Assembly (NCBI GenBank): GCA_947630415.1
Contig: CANRHM010000004.1
Location: 1 to 29,960 of the forward strand
Direction of reading: 5' to 3'
DNA from: an uncultured Bacilli bacterium
GTDB taxonomy: Bacteria; Bacillota_I; Bacilli_A; RF39; UBA660
DNA length: 29,960 bases
Position numbers and translations under genes: made by a program. Shown piece by piece: positions 22,562-29,391 of this stretch (its first letter is position 1; every line of letters starts with the position of its first letter). Below the pieces are notes generated by a model. That model was not told the origin of the DNA. It did no database searches and saw only the letters and a list, made by a program, of their open reading frames with translations.

Positions 22562-23722
22562 ATGTTTTATAATCATGCAATCCTAGAAGTAAACAATGAA
22601 CCTGTTCTTTATTTGTATTTGAATTCGACTTATGAATTTGCTCAAGATTTTTATGGTGAAAACCGAAAAAAAACGCTTTATGAGAAAGTAAACAATTATA
22701 TTCGTAATAGTGGAATCGATTTTAAAGGAAGAAGAGTCTACTTAGTCGTAAATGGAATTATTGTAAGTTCTTTAGTTATTGACCCAATTAAATACGATGG
22801 TAAACAAAAAGTAGATGAAATGATTCCTTTTTATCAGTATGTTGAAATCTTATCCGATTTAATTCCGAATAACCAAGAAATTGAACTTTTAGATACCGAT
22901 GAAGAACAAGAAATCAATGCCGGAAAGTTTATCTCTTTAAAACGGAGCAATGGTGTTCTACAACGTTTCTTCTTAGAAGATTATGCTTATGGTGTCATTT
23001 GTTCTGAGATGCCTTTAAAGTTTGAAAAAGAAGCCTTAAAAGCGGAAGCGGTCTTAGCTAGAACCTATGCTTTAAATCAAGAAAAGAAAGGCGAAACGAT
23101 TAAAGAGCAAAACAAAATCCAAGCCTTTACCGATAAAGATAATTTAAAAAGTTTATACAAAGATCAATTTGTTACTTATATGCAAAAAGTAAAAGACGCT
23201 ATCAAAGAAACCCAAGGAGAATATCTTACCTATCATAACGAACCCATCGAAGTTTATACCCATGTCGTTAATCATGGTAAAACCGAAGATGCACGTGAAT
23301 TCTTGTTCCGTGATGTTCCTTATCTAAGAAGTGTTGAAAGTCCTTGGGATTTAGAAGATTTTCCTTATACCAATTCGACGACGTTTTCTTTTGATGAAAT
23401 CAGTAGATTCTTGAACCAACCTATTCATAAAAATACCAAAATTTCAGTCGTTAGCCATACTATTGGTGGAAGAATTAAACAGTTACGTATTGGAAAATTC
23501 CGTTACCGCGTAGATTACCTTTACCATTTACTGGGATTAAAGAGTACCGACTTTACAGTGCGTATAACCGAAGAAGGAGTAACCTTTACATTCCTTGCTC
23601 TAGAAGCTGGATTAGGTTTAAGTAAATATGGAGCAAATGGAATGGCTAAACAAGGATATGACTATCAAAAAATACTTTCCCATTATTTCCCCGGAACTAA
23701 AATAGAAAAGATTAGCTCATAA
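22562..23722 (+). CDS. SpoIID/LytB-domain protein without signal peptide
   Basis: A 386-residue protein with a SpoIID-type domain at about 125-385. SpoIID is the lytic transglycosylase that thins peptidoglycan during forespore engulfment. Marks are YAYGVICSEMP (141-151) with Glu149 at the position of the catalytic Glu, EALKAEAVLARTYAL (157-171), YLRSVESPWD and GANGMAKQGYDYQKILSHYF near the end. The usual GHGVGMSQYGA reads GLGLSKYGA. The N-terminal 125 residues form an unrecognised domain, and there is no membrane anchor or signal, unlike B. subtilis SpoIID. The start has AGGTGA before it. It is convergent with the cwlD-like gene and their 3' ends overlap by 11 bases. Confidence 0.8.
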   Translation: MFYNHAILEVNNEPVLYLYLNSTYEFAQDFYGENRKKTLYEKVNNYIRNSGIDFKGRRVYLVVNGIIVSSLVIDPIKYDGKQKVDEMIPFYQYVEILSDLIPNNQEIELLDTDEEQEINAGKFISLKRSNGVLQRFFLEDYAYGVICSEMPLKFEKEALKAEAVLARTYALNQEKKGETIKEQNKIQAFTDKDNLKSLYKDQFVTYMQKVKDAIKETQGEYLTYHNEPIEVYTHVVNHGKTEDAREFLFRDVPYLRSVESPWDLEDFPYTNSTTFSFDEISRFLNQPIHKNTKISVVSHTIGGRIKQLRIGKFRYRVDYLYHLLGLKSTDFTVRITEEGVTFTFLALEAGLGLSKYGANGMAKQGYDYQKILSHYFPGTKIEKISS

Positions 23723-23762
23723 ATTCGATCACACTTTTTGTAATCGTATTAGCTAATCTTTT
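23706..23762. terminator. Shared bidirectional hairpin over two gene ends
   Basis: AAAAGATTAGCT (23706-23717) and AGCTAATCTTTT (23751-23762) form a perfect 12 bp stem, with a 33-base loop containing a smaller GAT...ATC pairing. T-runs follow on the plus strand (TTTTTTG). The hairpin overlaps the ends of both convergent genes and probably stops the SpoIID-like transcript, and perhaps the other. Confidence 0.65.
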
Positions 23763-24377
23763 TTGATAGTCTTTATTTTTTAAATTACCTCGGTCATAAC
23801 TATTCGAAATAAATCCACATTCGATTAAAACCCCTGGTACGGTTGTATTTTTATACATGTAGAGATTGGTCGTTTTAAGAATTCGTTTCGTATAAAAGTC
23901 TTTTTTAAAATGATCCATCAAAATCGTACCTAATATTTTATTTTTAGGATTGATTGAATTATATAAAACTTCAATTCCTCTTTGACTATGATCACTATGA
24001 TAATTCATGTGAATGGATAAATACAAGTCTGCATTTTTCTTTCGAAACATTAAAATCCGTCTATAAAGGTCTCCTCTTTTTTTCAATGGATCCCACTTAC
24101 TCGAAAGATCTTCATCACTTTCTCTCGTCATATAGACAATAGCCCCTTTTTCCATCAAGGTATCCCGTAAGACCAAAGAGATTTCTAGGTTGAGATCTTT
24201 CTCATAAGTACTTCCTTGAATAGCACCCGGGTCTCTACCACCGTGACCAGGATCTACAAAAATAATTTTTCCAAAAAGAGGAAGTTCGTCCATTACTTTA
24301 GCTTCGATTTGAAAGAAGGAAAATAGAGCTATACAAAAACACAGTAGTAATAGAGTTCGATATTTAGCTTCCTTCAT
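23712..24377 (-). CDS. cwlD: CwlD-like N-acetylmuramoyl-L-alanine amidase
   Basis: A 221-residue exported amidase_3 enzyme most like CwlD, which makes muramic lactam in the spore cortex. An N-terminal signal or anchor helix (about 7-24) is followed by the catalytic domain, with all residues present: FVDPGHGGRDPGA (zinc His45), YEKD (Glu59), LSIHMN (His123) and LIECGF (catalytic Glu186). The spacing, lack of extra binding domains and 220-240 residue length fit CwlD rather than a LysM amidase. I chose the ATG at 24377 because AGGTGA lies five bases upstream. A sigma-E-like promoter is at 24394-24402. A general vegetative amidase is the alternative. Confidence 0.82.
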   Translation of the reverse strand: MKEAKYRTLLLLCFCIALFSFFQIEAKVMDELPLFGKIIFVDPGHGGRDPGAIQGSTYEKDLNLEISLVLRDTLMEKGAIVYMTRESDEDLSSKWDPLKKRGDLYRRILMFRKKNADLYLSIHMNYHSDHSQRGIEVLYNSINPKNKILGTILMDHFKKDFYTKRILKTTNLYMYKNTTVPGVLIECGFISNSYDRGNLKNKDYQKRLANTITKSVIEFMS

Positions 24378-24393
24378 ATACTTCACCTATTAC

Positions 24394-24402
24394 TACTATA
24401 TG
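24394..24402 (-). promoter_or_regulatory. Sigma-E-like promoter (CATATAGTA)
   Basis: Minus-strand CATATAGTA ends 16 bases before the cwlD-like ATG. AAATATA lies 14 bases upstream of it, near the sigma-E -35 consensus and spacing. It lies at the very end of the upstream GNAT gene region, with no TATAAT box close by. Confidence 0.55.
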
Positions 24403-24407
24403 TCCAA

Positions 24408-25031
24408 TTATTGATTTATATTTTTTTTTACATACGTTTTAGGTCTACATACTTGGTTACGTATTTCAGTAGTATCCTTATAAATGAGATCATTATCTAC
24501 CCAAAAGGATTCCATAAATCCATTTTTTCTTAAAGCTTCTTCCATGATTTGACACACTTTATAGTGGGCTCCCATGGCACTTTCACGACTGGTCAAAATA
24601 GGTTGATTAGGTCTTATAAAGTGAACAAGTTGATTACACATCTCTTTATAAATTCCTCTATGCCAAAAATAACGATTTACTTCTACCGTAGCAATATACG
24701 TAAACGGAATAACTTGGTCCATAAAGAGATAATACTCATCTCTATATTGAATAGCCGCAATAATTGTTTTTTTATGAATAGAGTTAGTACATAATCCCAA
24801 TAAGAAATAACTCTTAGCATCATTTTCATTGATAGTTAAATAGTGGAGTCCTATAGGATTTGCCCACATCATATTGCGGTCTTCTTCCGTCACATATTCC
24901 CCTATTTTTCTATCCAAATAGTTCTCTTCAAAAAATGCTTTTAACTCATCAAGGGAAAACTTAACCCACTCCATTTTGGTAATATCGATTCCACTTGTAT
25001 ATTCTTCTTTCCAACGTTCATAAGCATCCAT
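24408..25031 (-). CDS. GNAT-like acetyltransferase (putative)
   Basis: A 207-residue protein with the beta-alpha pattern of GNAT acetyltransferases. The segment TYIATVEVNRYFWHRGIYKEM (split here as residues near 131-151) resembles the beta-4 strand and the acetyl-CoA loop of GNATs, although the Q/RxxGxG/A loop is imperfect (HRGIYK). It has no signal peptide or membrane segment. The acceptor is unknown. The start has AAGGTGG six bases upstream, placed in the loop of a 7 bp hairpin (25032-25051), and a good promoter at 25052-25079. The cwlD-like gene lies downstream in the same direction but seems to have its own sigma-E-like promoter. Confidence 0.55.
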   Translation of the reverse strand: MDAYERWKEEYTSGIDITKMEWVKFSLDELKAFFEENYLDRKIGEYVTEEDRNMMWANPIGLHYLTINENDAKSYFLLGLCTNSIHKKTIIAAIQYRDEYYLFMDQVIPFTYIATVEVNRYFWHRGIYKEMCNQLVHFIRPNQPILTSRESAMGAHYKVCQIMEEALRKNGFMESFWVDNDLIYKDTTEIRNQVCRPKTYVKKNINQ

Positions 25032-25051
25032 AACAAACCACCTTGTTTGTT
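25032..25051 (-). promoter_or_regulatory. Hairpin with the SD in its loop
   Basis: AACAAAC and GTTTGTT form a perfect 7 bp inverted repeat around AAGGTG, immediately before the ATG of the GNAT-like gene. As RNA, the SD would sit in the loop next to the start codon; as DNA, the half-sites equal those of the palindrome at the Wadjet promoter. Confidence 0.5.
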
Positions 25052-25079
25052 ATTATAACACACTCTTTATTCGTACAAA
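25052..25079 (-). promoter_or_regulatory. Promoter of the GNAT-like gene
   Basis: Minus-strand TTTGTA (25074-25079), 16-base spacer and TATAAT (25052-25057) with an extended TG. Confidence 0.65.
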
Positions 25080-25122
25080 CAAAAAAGCCACTTATTATTT
25101 GTTAAACAAATCACTATGGCTT
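25080..25122 (-). terminator. Terminator of the toxin-antitoxin operon
   Basis: On the minus strand AAGCCA pairs with TGGCTT and an inner ATTTGTT/AACAAAT pair stacks inside; a run of T follows. The hairpin includes the last codons and stop of the toxin gene. Confidence 0.65.
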
Positions 25123-25397
25123 CCCGTCTCAATCAAAAATAAAATTAATTCCTGATTACTATATTTATAGATTAATAACCAATCTGGCTCAATATGGCAT
25201 TCACGAAAATGATAAAACCATTTACTATCGGCTAAAGCATGATCTCTATATTTTTTTTCTAATCGTTCACCATTGGCCAATTTCTCAACAACATCTATAA
25301 TTTTTTCAAGATCTTTTCCTTGTCTTACTAATTTTCGTAGTTGTCTATCAAACTTTGTTGATGTTCTTACTTCATATCTTGAATCTAACTTACTCAT
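25095..25397 (-). CDS. yafQ: YafQ-family mRNA interferase toxin
   Basis: A 100-residue RelE/ParE-superfamily toxin of the YafQ type, which cuts mRNA in the ribosome. Conserved active-site residues are present: the His of YRDHAL, CHIEPDWLLIY (His, Asp and Trp equivalent to His63, Asp67 and Trp68 of E. coli YafQ) and TGSHSDLF near the end (His87 and Phe91 equivalents). It should be active. It overlaps the antitoxin gene by eight bases if the ATG at 25397 is used; a start three codons earlier (25406) is possible and neither has a strong SD, so translation is probably coupled to the antitoxin. Confidence 0.9.
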   Translation of the reverse strand: MSKLDSRYEVRTSTKFDRQLRKLVRQGKDLEKIIDVVEKLANGERLEKKYRDHALADSKWFYHFRECHIEPDWLLIYKYSNQELILFLIETGSHSDLFNK

Positions 25398-25683
25398 CTT
25401 CTTCATTTAAAATATCCTCAAACATTTTTCGTACATCGTGATAACCCTTCTTGTTAAGTCGTCCGTTTTCTATATCATCTACTTCTTGTAGAGCCTCCAA
25501 CAATTCTTCACTTGGATCCGCTTCTCTAATTTCAAAAGGAATTCCACGATCAGCTATGATTCTTCTTAAATACATATTAACCGCGGTACTCATATTTAAA
25601 CCCAAATCATTCAATATTTGATTGGATTCTTCCTTTACTTCTTTGGGTACATTTACACTAATAATGCTATTTTGTTTAGCCAT
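25390..25683 (-). CDS. dinJ: DinJ/RelB-family antitoxin
   Basis: A 97-residue antitoxin with an N-terminal ribbon-helix-helix domain (ISVNVPKEVKEESNQIL, residues 8-24, then LGLNMSTAVNMYLRRII), which binds the operon promoter. The acidic C-terminus wraps the YafQ toxin. The family tail GIPFEIR is present at residues 48-54. The start has GGAGGG upstream and a strong promoter (25704-25732). It overlaps the toxin gene, the usual antitoxin-first arrangement. Confidence 0.9.
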   Translation of the reverse strand: MAKQNSIISVNVPKEVKEESNQILNDLGLNMSTAVNMYLRRIIADRGIPFEIREADPSEELLEALQEVDDIENGRLNKKGYHDVRKMFEDILNEEDE

Positions 25684-25703
25684 AATATCCCTCCTCTAGT
25701 CGT

Positions 25704-25732
25704 ATTATACTTTATTTAGTAGTAATTATCAA
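25704..25732 (-). promoter_or_regulatory. Promoter of the dinJ-yafQ operon
   Basis: Minus-strand TTGATA (25727-25732), 17-base spacer and TATAAT (25704-25709): near-consensus sigma-A promoter about 21 bases before the antitoxin ATG. Confidence 0.8.
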
Positions 25733-25759
25733 TATAATATATGAATATCTTATTATATT
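25731..25759. repeat. AT-rich inverted repeat upstream of dinJ
   Basis: AATATAATA (25731-25739) and TATTATATT (25751-25759) are perfect 9 bp arms 11 bases apart, touching the -35 box. It may be an antitoxin operator, though AT-rich repeats arise easily here. Confidence 0.35.
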
Positions 25760-25797
25760 ATATGTATATTTATTGTTTTCACACTTTTTAGACAAGC

Positions 25798-25824
25798 AAA
25801 AAGCCCATCTTGATGATGAGCTTT
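25798..25824 (-). terminator. Terminator of the rplM-rpsI operon
   Basis: Minus-strand AAAGCTCATC / GATGGGCTTT (one mismatch or G-U) with a short loop, followed by TT and a T-rich tail, 18 bases after the rpsI stop. Confidence 0.85.
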
Positions 25825-25842
25825 GAAATGTTGAAATAAATT

Positions 25843-26268
25843 CTAACGCTTTGAGAACTGTGGTGCACGACGTGCTTTCTTTAATCCTGGTTTCTTACGT
25901 TCTTTCTTACGAGCATCACGAGTGATAAATCCTTCCGCTTTTAATAATTTTCTGTAACTATTTTCAGAATCACTTGGAGTCGTCTTATCGTAATCAAGTA
26001 GAGCTCTTGTAATTCCTAAACGGGTAGCTCCTGCTTGACCTGAGAAACCTCCACCTTGAACACTAACTTCAACATCGAACATGTCGGCAGTCTTTGTTAG
26101 TACTAAAGGTTGCATTAAATCCATAACTAAAGTTTCATAAGGGAAGTATTCATGAACATCTTTACCATTAATGGTAACTTTACCCTTACCTGAAACTAAA
26201 CGGACACGAGCAATACTCGTTTTTCTTTTTCCGGTTCCAGTATAAACGTTTTTATTATCTTTTGCCAT
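25843..26268 (-). CDS. rpsI: 30S ribosomal protein S9 (uS9)
   Basis: A 141-residue S9. GTGKRKTSIARVRL near residues 11-24, the central QGGGFSGQAGATRLGI and the basic C-terminus KKPGLKKARRAPQFSKR, which reaches toward the P-site tRNA, are all typical. The N-terminus is some ten residues longer than the shortest bacterial S9. It lies nine bases after rplM and ends at a terminator, the usual L13-S9 operon. Confidence 0.98.
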   Translation of the reverse strand: MAKDNKNVYTGTGKRKTSIARVRLVSGKGKVTINGKDVHEYFPYETLVMDLMQPLVLTKTADMFDVEVSVQGGGFSGQAGATRLGITRALLDYDKTTPSDSENSYRKLLKAEGFITRDARKKERKKPGLKKARRAPQFSKR

Positions 26269-26277
26269 GTTACCCTC

Positions 26278-26709
26278 CTACTTAACTTCCATCATTTCTG
26301 GTTTTTGTGCTTCATGTTTATGTTCAGGTCCTGCATATACGAATAATTTCTTATACATAGCGCGTCCTAAACGATTATGTGGAAGCATACCTTTAACAGC
26401 ACGTTCAATCATTTCTTCTGGATATTGTTCTCTCATTGTTTTAGCGTTTCGCTCTCTTAATCCTCCTGGATACATAGAGTGATTGTAATACATCTTATCT
26501 TCTAACTTGTTTCCCGTTAGATTTACTTTAGATGCATTAACTACAATTACGTAATCACCACAATCGATATGAGGTGTGTACGTAGGTTTGTGTTTTCCAC
26601 GTAAGATATGAGCAGCCTTTGATGCAACACGTCCTAAAGACTTTCCTTCTGCATCAATGACATACCATTTACGTTCAACAGTTTCTTTCTTTTGCATATA
26701 ACTCGTCAT
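26278..26709 (-). CDS. rplM: 50S ribosomal protein L13 (uL13)
   Basis: A 143-residue L13. ERKWYVIDAEGKSLGRVAS near the N-terminus, GDYVIVVNASKV, YYNHSMYPGGL and GMLPHNRLGRAMYKKLFVYAGPEH are family marks. I chose the ATG at 26709 because AAGGAG lies eight bases upstream and this gives the family's usual length; a reading from 26775 would run through the leader hairpin. It has its own promoter and a structured leader likely to mediate feedback by L13. Confidence 0.98.
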   Translation of the reverse strand: MTSYMQKKETVERKWYVIDAEGKSLGRVASKAAHILRGKHKPTYTPHIDCGDYVIVVNASKVNLTGNKLEDKMYYNHSMYPGGLRERNAKTMREQYPEEMIERAVKGMLPHNRLGRAMYKKLFVYAGPEHKHEAQKPEMMEVK

Positions 26710-26782
26710 ATTTTTTTCTCCTTTTACGCTTAGAATTTTGTTTTCCCAGGACAAAATTCCTCGTGGGGATTTCAATGTACCG
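26710..26782 (-). ncRNA. Candidate L13 leader (ribosomal protein autoregulation)
   Basis: The 70-base leader of rplM contains a 9 bp stem GAATTTTGT / ACAAAATTC (26733-26759), preceded by AATCCCCACGAG and followed by CTAAGCGT just before the SD. This matches the position and general layout of the L13_leader RNA of Firmicutes, which L13 is thought to bind. The fit to the family consensus was not tested. Confidence 0.6.
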
Positions 26783-26788
26783 ATTAGA

Positions 26789-26817
26789 ATTATACTAAAA
26801 TTATATTAGAAAGTCAA
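26789..26817 (-). promoter_or_regulatory. Promoter of rplM-rpsI
   Basis: Minus-strand TTGACT (26812-26817), 17-base spacer, TATAAT (26789-26794): near-consensus, strong sigma-A promoter. Confidence 0.85.
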
Positions 26818-26850
26818 TCGGAAATGCTTAAGTTTTCTAGGTTTTTCACC

Positions 26851-27192
26851 TTATTTGACCAATTCTTTGCCCTTTTCTAAAGTTTTTTGATTCAAAGTTG
26901 TCTCGATTTCGATAATTCGGTCAAAAGAGATTTCTCCACTGGCTACTTCGTCTGCTGTCAAAAGTGTATGAGGAATCAATTCTATAGAACTTTTATCAAT
27001 ATAAGGACGACCACTTAAATTAAAATCCATCTCGGTTAGTTTCCCCTTCACAACCGATCTTAAACAAGTACTTTTGATTTCCTTTTTTTCTACAAACTGA
27101 GGAATCATTTCATAGATTTCCTCTCTTGGACAAGGTCGACTAAATGTCTTTCTTCTTTTCGCTATAAATAAATTTTTTATTTGGTACTGCAT
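26851..27192 (-). CDS. Unknown small protein after truA
   Basis: A 113-residue protein I do not recognise. The N-terminal third is basic (IAKRRKTFSRPCPREE), the rest mixed and acidic, with no signal peptide, membrane segment or enzyme motif. It has AGGAGG five bases before the ATG and lies nine bases after truA, so it belongs to the ecf-truA operon. It sits where rplM usually follows truA directly in Firmicutes. A basic head suggests it may touch RNA or the ribosome, but that is a guess from composition and place only. Confidence 0.6.
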   Translation of the reverse strand: MQYQIKNLFIAKRRKTFSRPCPREEIYEMIPQFVEKKEIKSTCLRSVVKGKLTEMDFNLSGRPYIDKSSIELIPHTLLTADEVASGEISFDRIIEIETTLNQKTLEKGKELVK

Positions 27193-27201
27193 AATTTCCT
27201 C

Positions 27202-27945
27202 CTAATAGATTACATCCATTAAATAAAGGCCTTCCGCAGGAGCGGTTTTGCCTGCCTTCATTCGATTTTTACTTTCGATTACTTTAACTACCGAATCCGG
27301 TTTTACTTTATTTTCACCTACTTTAATTAAGTAGCCTACCATATTTCGAATTTGATATTTCATAAATCCGGTTCCTTCAAAATAGAATTCTAAAAGATCA
27401 CGATTTAATTTATTCCTTTTAATAGATACTTTGTAAATAGTCCTTGTACATTCTTCTTTCATACTATTTTCAGATACAAAAGCACGAAAATCGTGTGTGC
27501 CCTTAAAGTGTTTAATGGCTTTCTTCATAGCCCCTACATTTAACGTGTGATTGTACTGATAAACGTAGTCTCGTTCCAACGGATTATATTCACCTAAGTT
27601 CATCTTGTATAAATACTTCTTCCTTTTCACATAGTAACGAGCATGAAAGTTGCTCTCTACTTCTTCCACTTTAATCACATGTATATCTTCACTCAAATTG
27701 CTATTCAACGCACGTTTTAACTTGTTTAAAGTAATTTCTACATTCAAATCAAAATGCGCTTTTTGCCTTAGAGCATGCACTTTAGCATCCGTTCTGCCAG
27801 AGGCCACTAAAGGTGTTTTTTTCTTTTGATTGATAAAACACAAAGCATCCTCTATCTCTTGTTGCACGGTTCTTAATTCTGGTTGACTTTGAAACCCTGC
27901 AAAATGAGTTCCATCGTACGAAAAAGTAATTAAATAACGCTTCAT
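27202..27945 (-). CDS. truA: tRNA pseudouridine synthase A
   Basis: A 247-residue TruA, which makes pseudouridine at positions 38-40 of tRNA anticodon arms. Marks are ITFSYDGTHFAGFQSQP at residues 5-21, the catalytic ASGRTDAKVHA at 48-58 (Asp53), FHARY, and YQIRNMVGYLI in the C-terminal half. I chose the ATG at 27945 because GGGAGGG lies just upstream and it gives the normal length; the longer reading starts inside ecfT. It follows ecfT by two bases. Confidence 0.97.
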   Translation of the reverse strand: MKRYLITFSYDGTHFAGFQSQPELRTVQQEIEDALCFINQKKKTPLVASGRTDAKVHALRQKAHFDLNVEITLNKLKRALNSNLSEDIHVIKVEEVESNFHARYYVKRKKYLYKMNLGEYNPLERDYVYQYNHTLNVGAMKKAIKHFKGTHDFRAFVSENSMKEECTRTIYKVSIKRNKLNRDLLEFYFEGTGFMKYQIRNMVGYLIKVGENKVKPDSVVKVIESKNRMKAGKTAPAEGLYLMDVIY

Positions 27946-27947
27946 AA

Positions 27948-28589
27948 CTACCCTCCCAACACCAAAGCAAAGATTAAGAACAAGATATGACCCATCAAAT
28001 AATTGCGATCCCATAAATGAAACGTATACGATGAAATTCTAGTTCGTCTAGGATAGACTCCATAAAATCTGAGTTTCTTTAATGTCTTAATCTCCGTCAT
28101 TTCCATCTTAGTTTCATTATAACATCTTTTTATGAGATCTCGTTTTAATCTTGTATTTTCAGGAAGTCCATAACTTTTACCAATTCTTTCCAACTCTCTA
28201 TAACGTTTTTTTAAAAGACGAAGAAAACTAAGTCGATTGGATAACCTGATTGAAAAAGAACTATTGATAGGCGCTACGATTTCAAGTAAGTATTCCATTT
28301 CTTCCAAAGAAGCTTTGCTTAACACCAAAATGCCATATAAAAGAATTAAAAGGAACTTACTAAATCCTAACCAGAACGGAACAAAAAGGGCAAGTAAATT
28401 AAGAACGAAGGATACAAGTACACCTTTTTCCAACCAGTCTTCTCCTTTTAATAAAAAGAAGAAAAGGGCATTTATAGCAAGCAAATAATAAGGATTTTTG
28501 ATAAATAGAATAGCCACGACCATAAGTATTCCACTTACCACCTTATTTACTGGATGCATCTCTTTTAACCAACTTTTATCGATCCACAT
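27948..28589 (-). CDS. ecfT: EcfT-like transmembrane subunit, altered coupling motifs
   Basis: A 213-residue protein in the ecfT position of the ECF vitamin transporter operon. It has about four membrane helices in the first 90 residues and one at the C-terminus (about 197-211), with a basic helical cytoplasmic part between. EcfT normally carries two Ala-Arg-Gly motifs at the ends of two coupling helices that sit in the ATPases. Here the matching places read KSYG (138-141) and RFYG (174-177), with PRRTR following the second as in the family, so the Arg is replaced by Tyr in both. It is also shorter than the usual 260 residues, mainly between the motifs. It overlaps ecfA2 by 14 bases. The identification rests on synteny and general layout. 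Confidence 0.75.
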   Translation of the reverse strand: MWIDKSWLKEMHPVNKVVSGILMVVAILFIKNPYYLLAINALFFFLLKGEDWLEKGVLVSFVLNLLALFVPFWLGFSKFLLILLYGILVLSKASLEEMEYLLEIVAPINSSFSIRLSNRLSFLRLLKKRYRELERIGKSYGLPENTRLKRDLIKRCYNETKMEMTEIKTLKKLRFYGVYPRRTRISSYTFHLWDRNYLMGHILFLIFALVLGG

Positions 28590-29391
28590 GTTTATAAATA
28601 TCCTTTATGATATCGCGAATATCCTTATGGTATGATAATCGCACTTTTTTATCTCTTGCTTTTTCCGTAAACTGTACAAGATAAGGAACTTCCACTTTAT
28701 ATCTTTTAGCAAGTTTCATATCTTGGAAAAAGGAAGCACTATCTCTTAAAATAGAGCCACTCTGGTGATGAAGGAGTAACACTTCATCTACAAAGGTATA
28801 GAGTAAGTTACTATCGTTACTAGCAATAATAATCATCTTATGATACTCTTCTTTTAATTTCTTAAGAAGATGAAGAAGCCTCTTTTTATTCGTATAATCC
28901 AAATAAATCATCGGTTCATCTAGAAGAAGTACTTTAGGATTATATAAAAGGGCTACAGCTAATTGAATGAGTTTTTGTTCACCTTTTGATAAAATCTTTA
29001 TATTTTTATCTAGATAAGTATCATCAAGCCCCACAATTTTTAAGGCATCATTCATTCGTTTAGCTAAATCTTTAGTTGGATAATTTAATGCTTTCACTAG
29101 AAAAGCCATTTCATCCTTAACCGTACTTTCAAAGAATTGATCACTTACTTCTTGGGTAACCAAAGCAACTTTCCTTCTAAAAGAAGAAAGATTCTCATTC
29201 GTCAACACTTCATCATCGATTTGAATAGTACCTTTAACAGGAAGATAAATAGCATCTAGTAGCATCATAAACTGTGTCTTTTTCTCTCCCATTAAACCAA
29301 TAATCTTAGGTCCTTCTAAAGTCACATTTAACTTGGTAAAGATATTGTGTTCTTGTTGATGAAAAGTTATGTTTTTTAACGTTATTTCCAT
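28576..29391 (-). CDS. ecfA2: EcfA2-like ATPase with lost Walker A
   Basis: A 271-residue ABC ATPase in the ecfA2 position. The Walker A loop reads GLMGEKKTQFMML (residues 32-44) where GxxGxxGSGKST is expected: the Lys is Phe41 and the Ser/Thr are Met. The switch His is Asn192 (ASND for VTHD). By contrast the Q-loop (VALVTQE), the signature LSKGEQ (134-139, one change from LSGGQ type) and Walker B LLLDEP (Asp158, Glu159) are kept. It therefore should not bind ATP well at its own site, but could supply a signature to the partner's site. It overlaps ecfA1 by 10 bases and ecfT by 14. The frame is open and full length. Confidence 0.85.
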   Translation of the reverse strand: MEITLKNITFHQQEHNIFTKLNVTLEGPKIIGLMGEKKTQFMMLLDAIYLPVKGTIQIDDEVLTNENLSSFRRKVALVTQEVSDQFFESTVKDEMAFLVKALNYPTKDLAKRMNDALKIVGLDDTYLDKNIKILSKGEQKLIQLAVALLYNPKVLLLDEPMIYLDYTNKKRLLHLLKKLKEEYHKMIIIASNDSNLLYTFVDEVLLLHHQSGSILRDSASFFQDMKLAKRYKVEVPYLVQFTEKARDKKVRLSYHKDIRDIIKDIYKHVDR

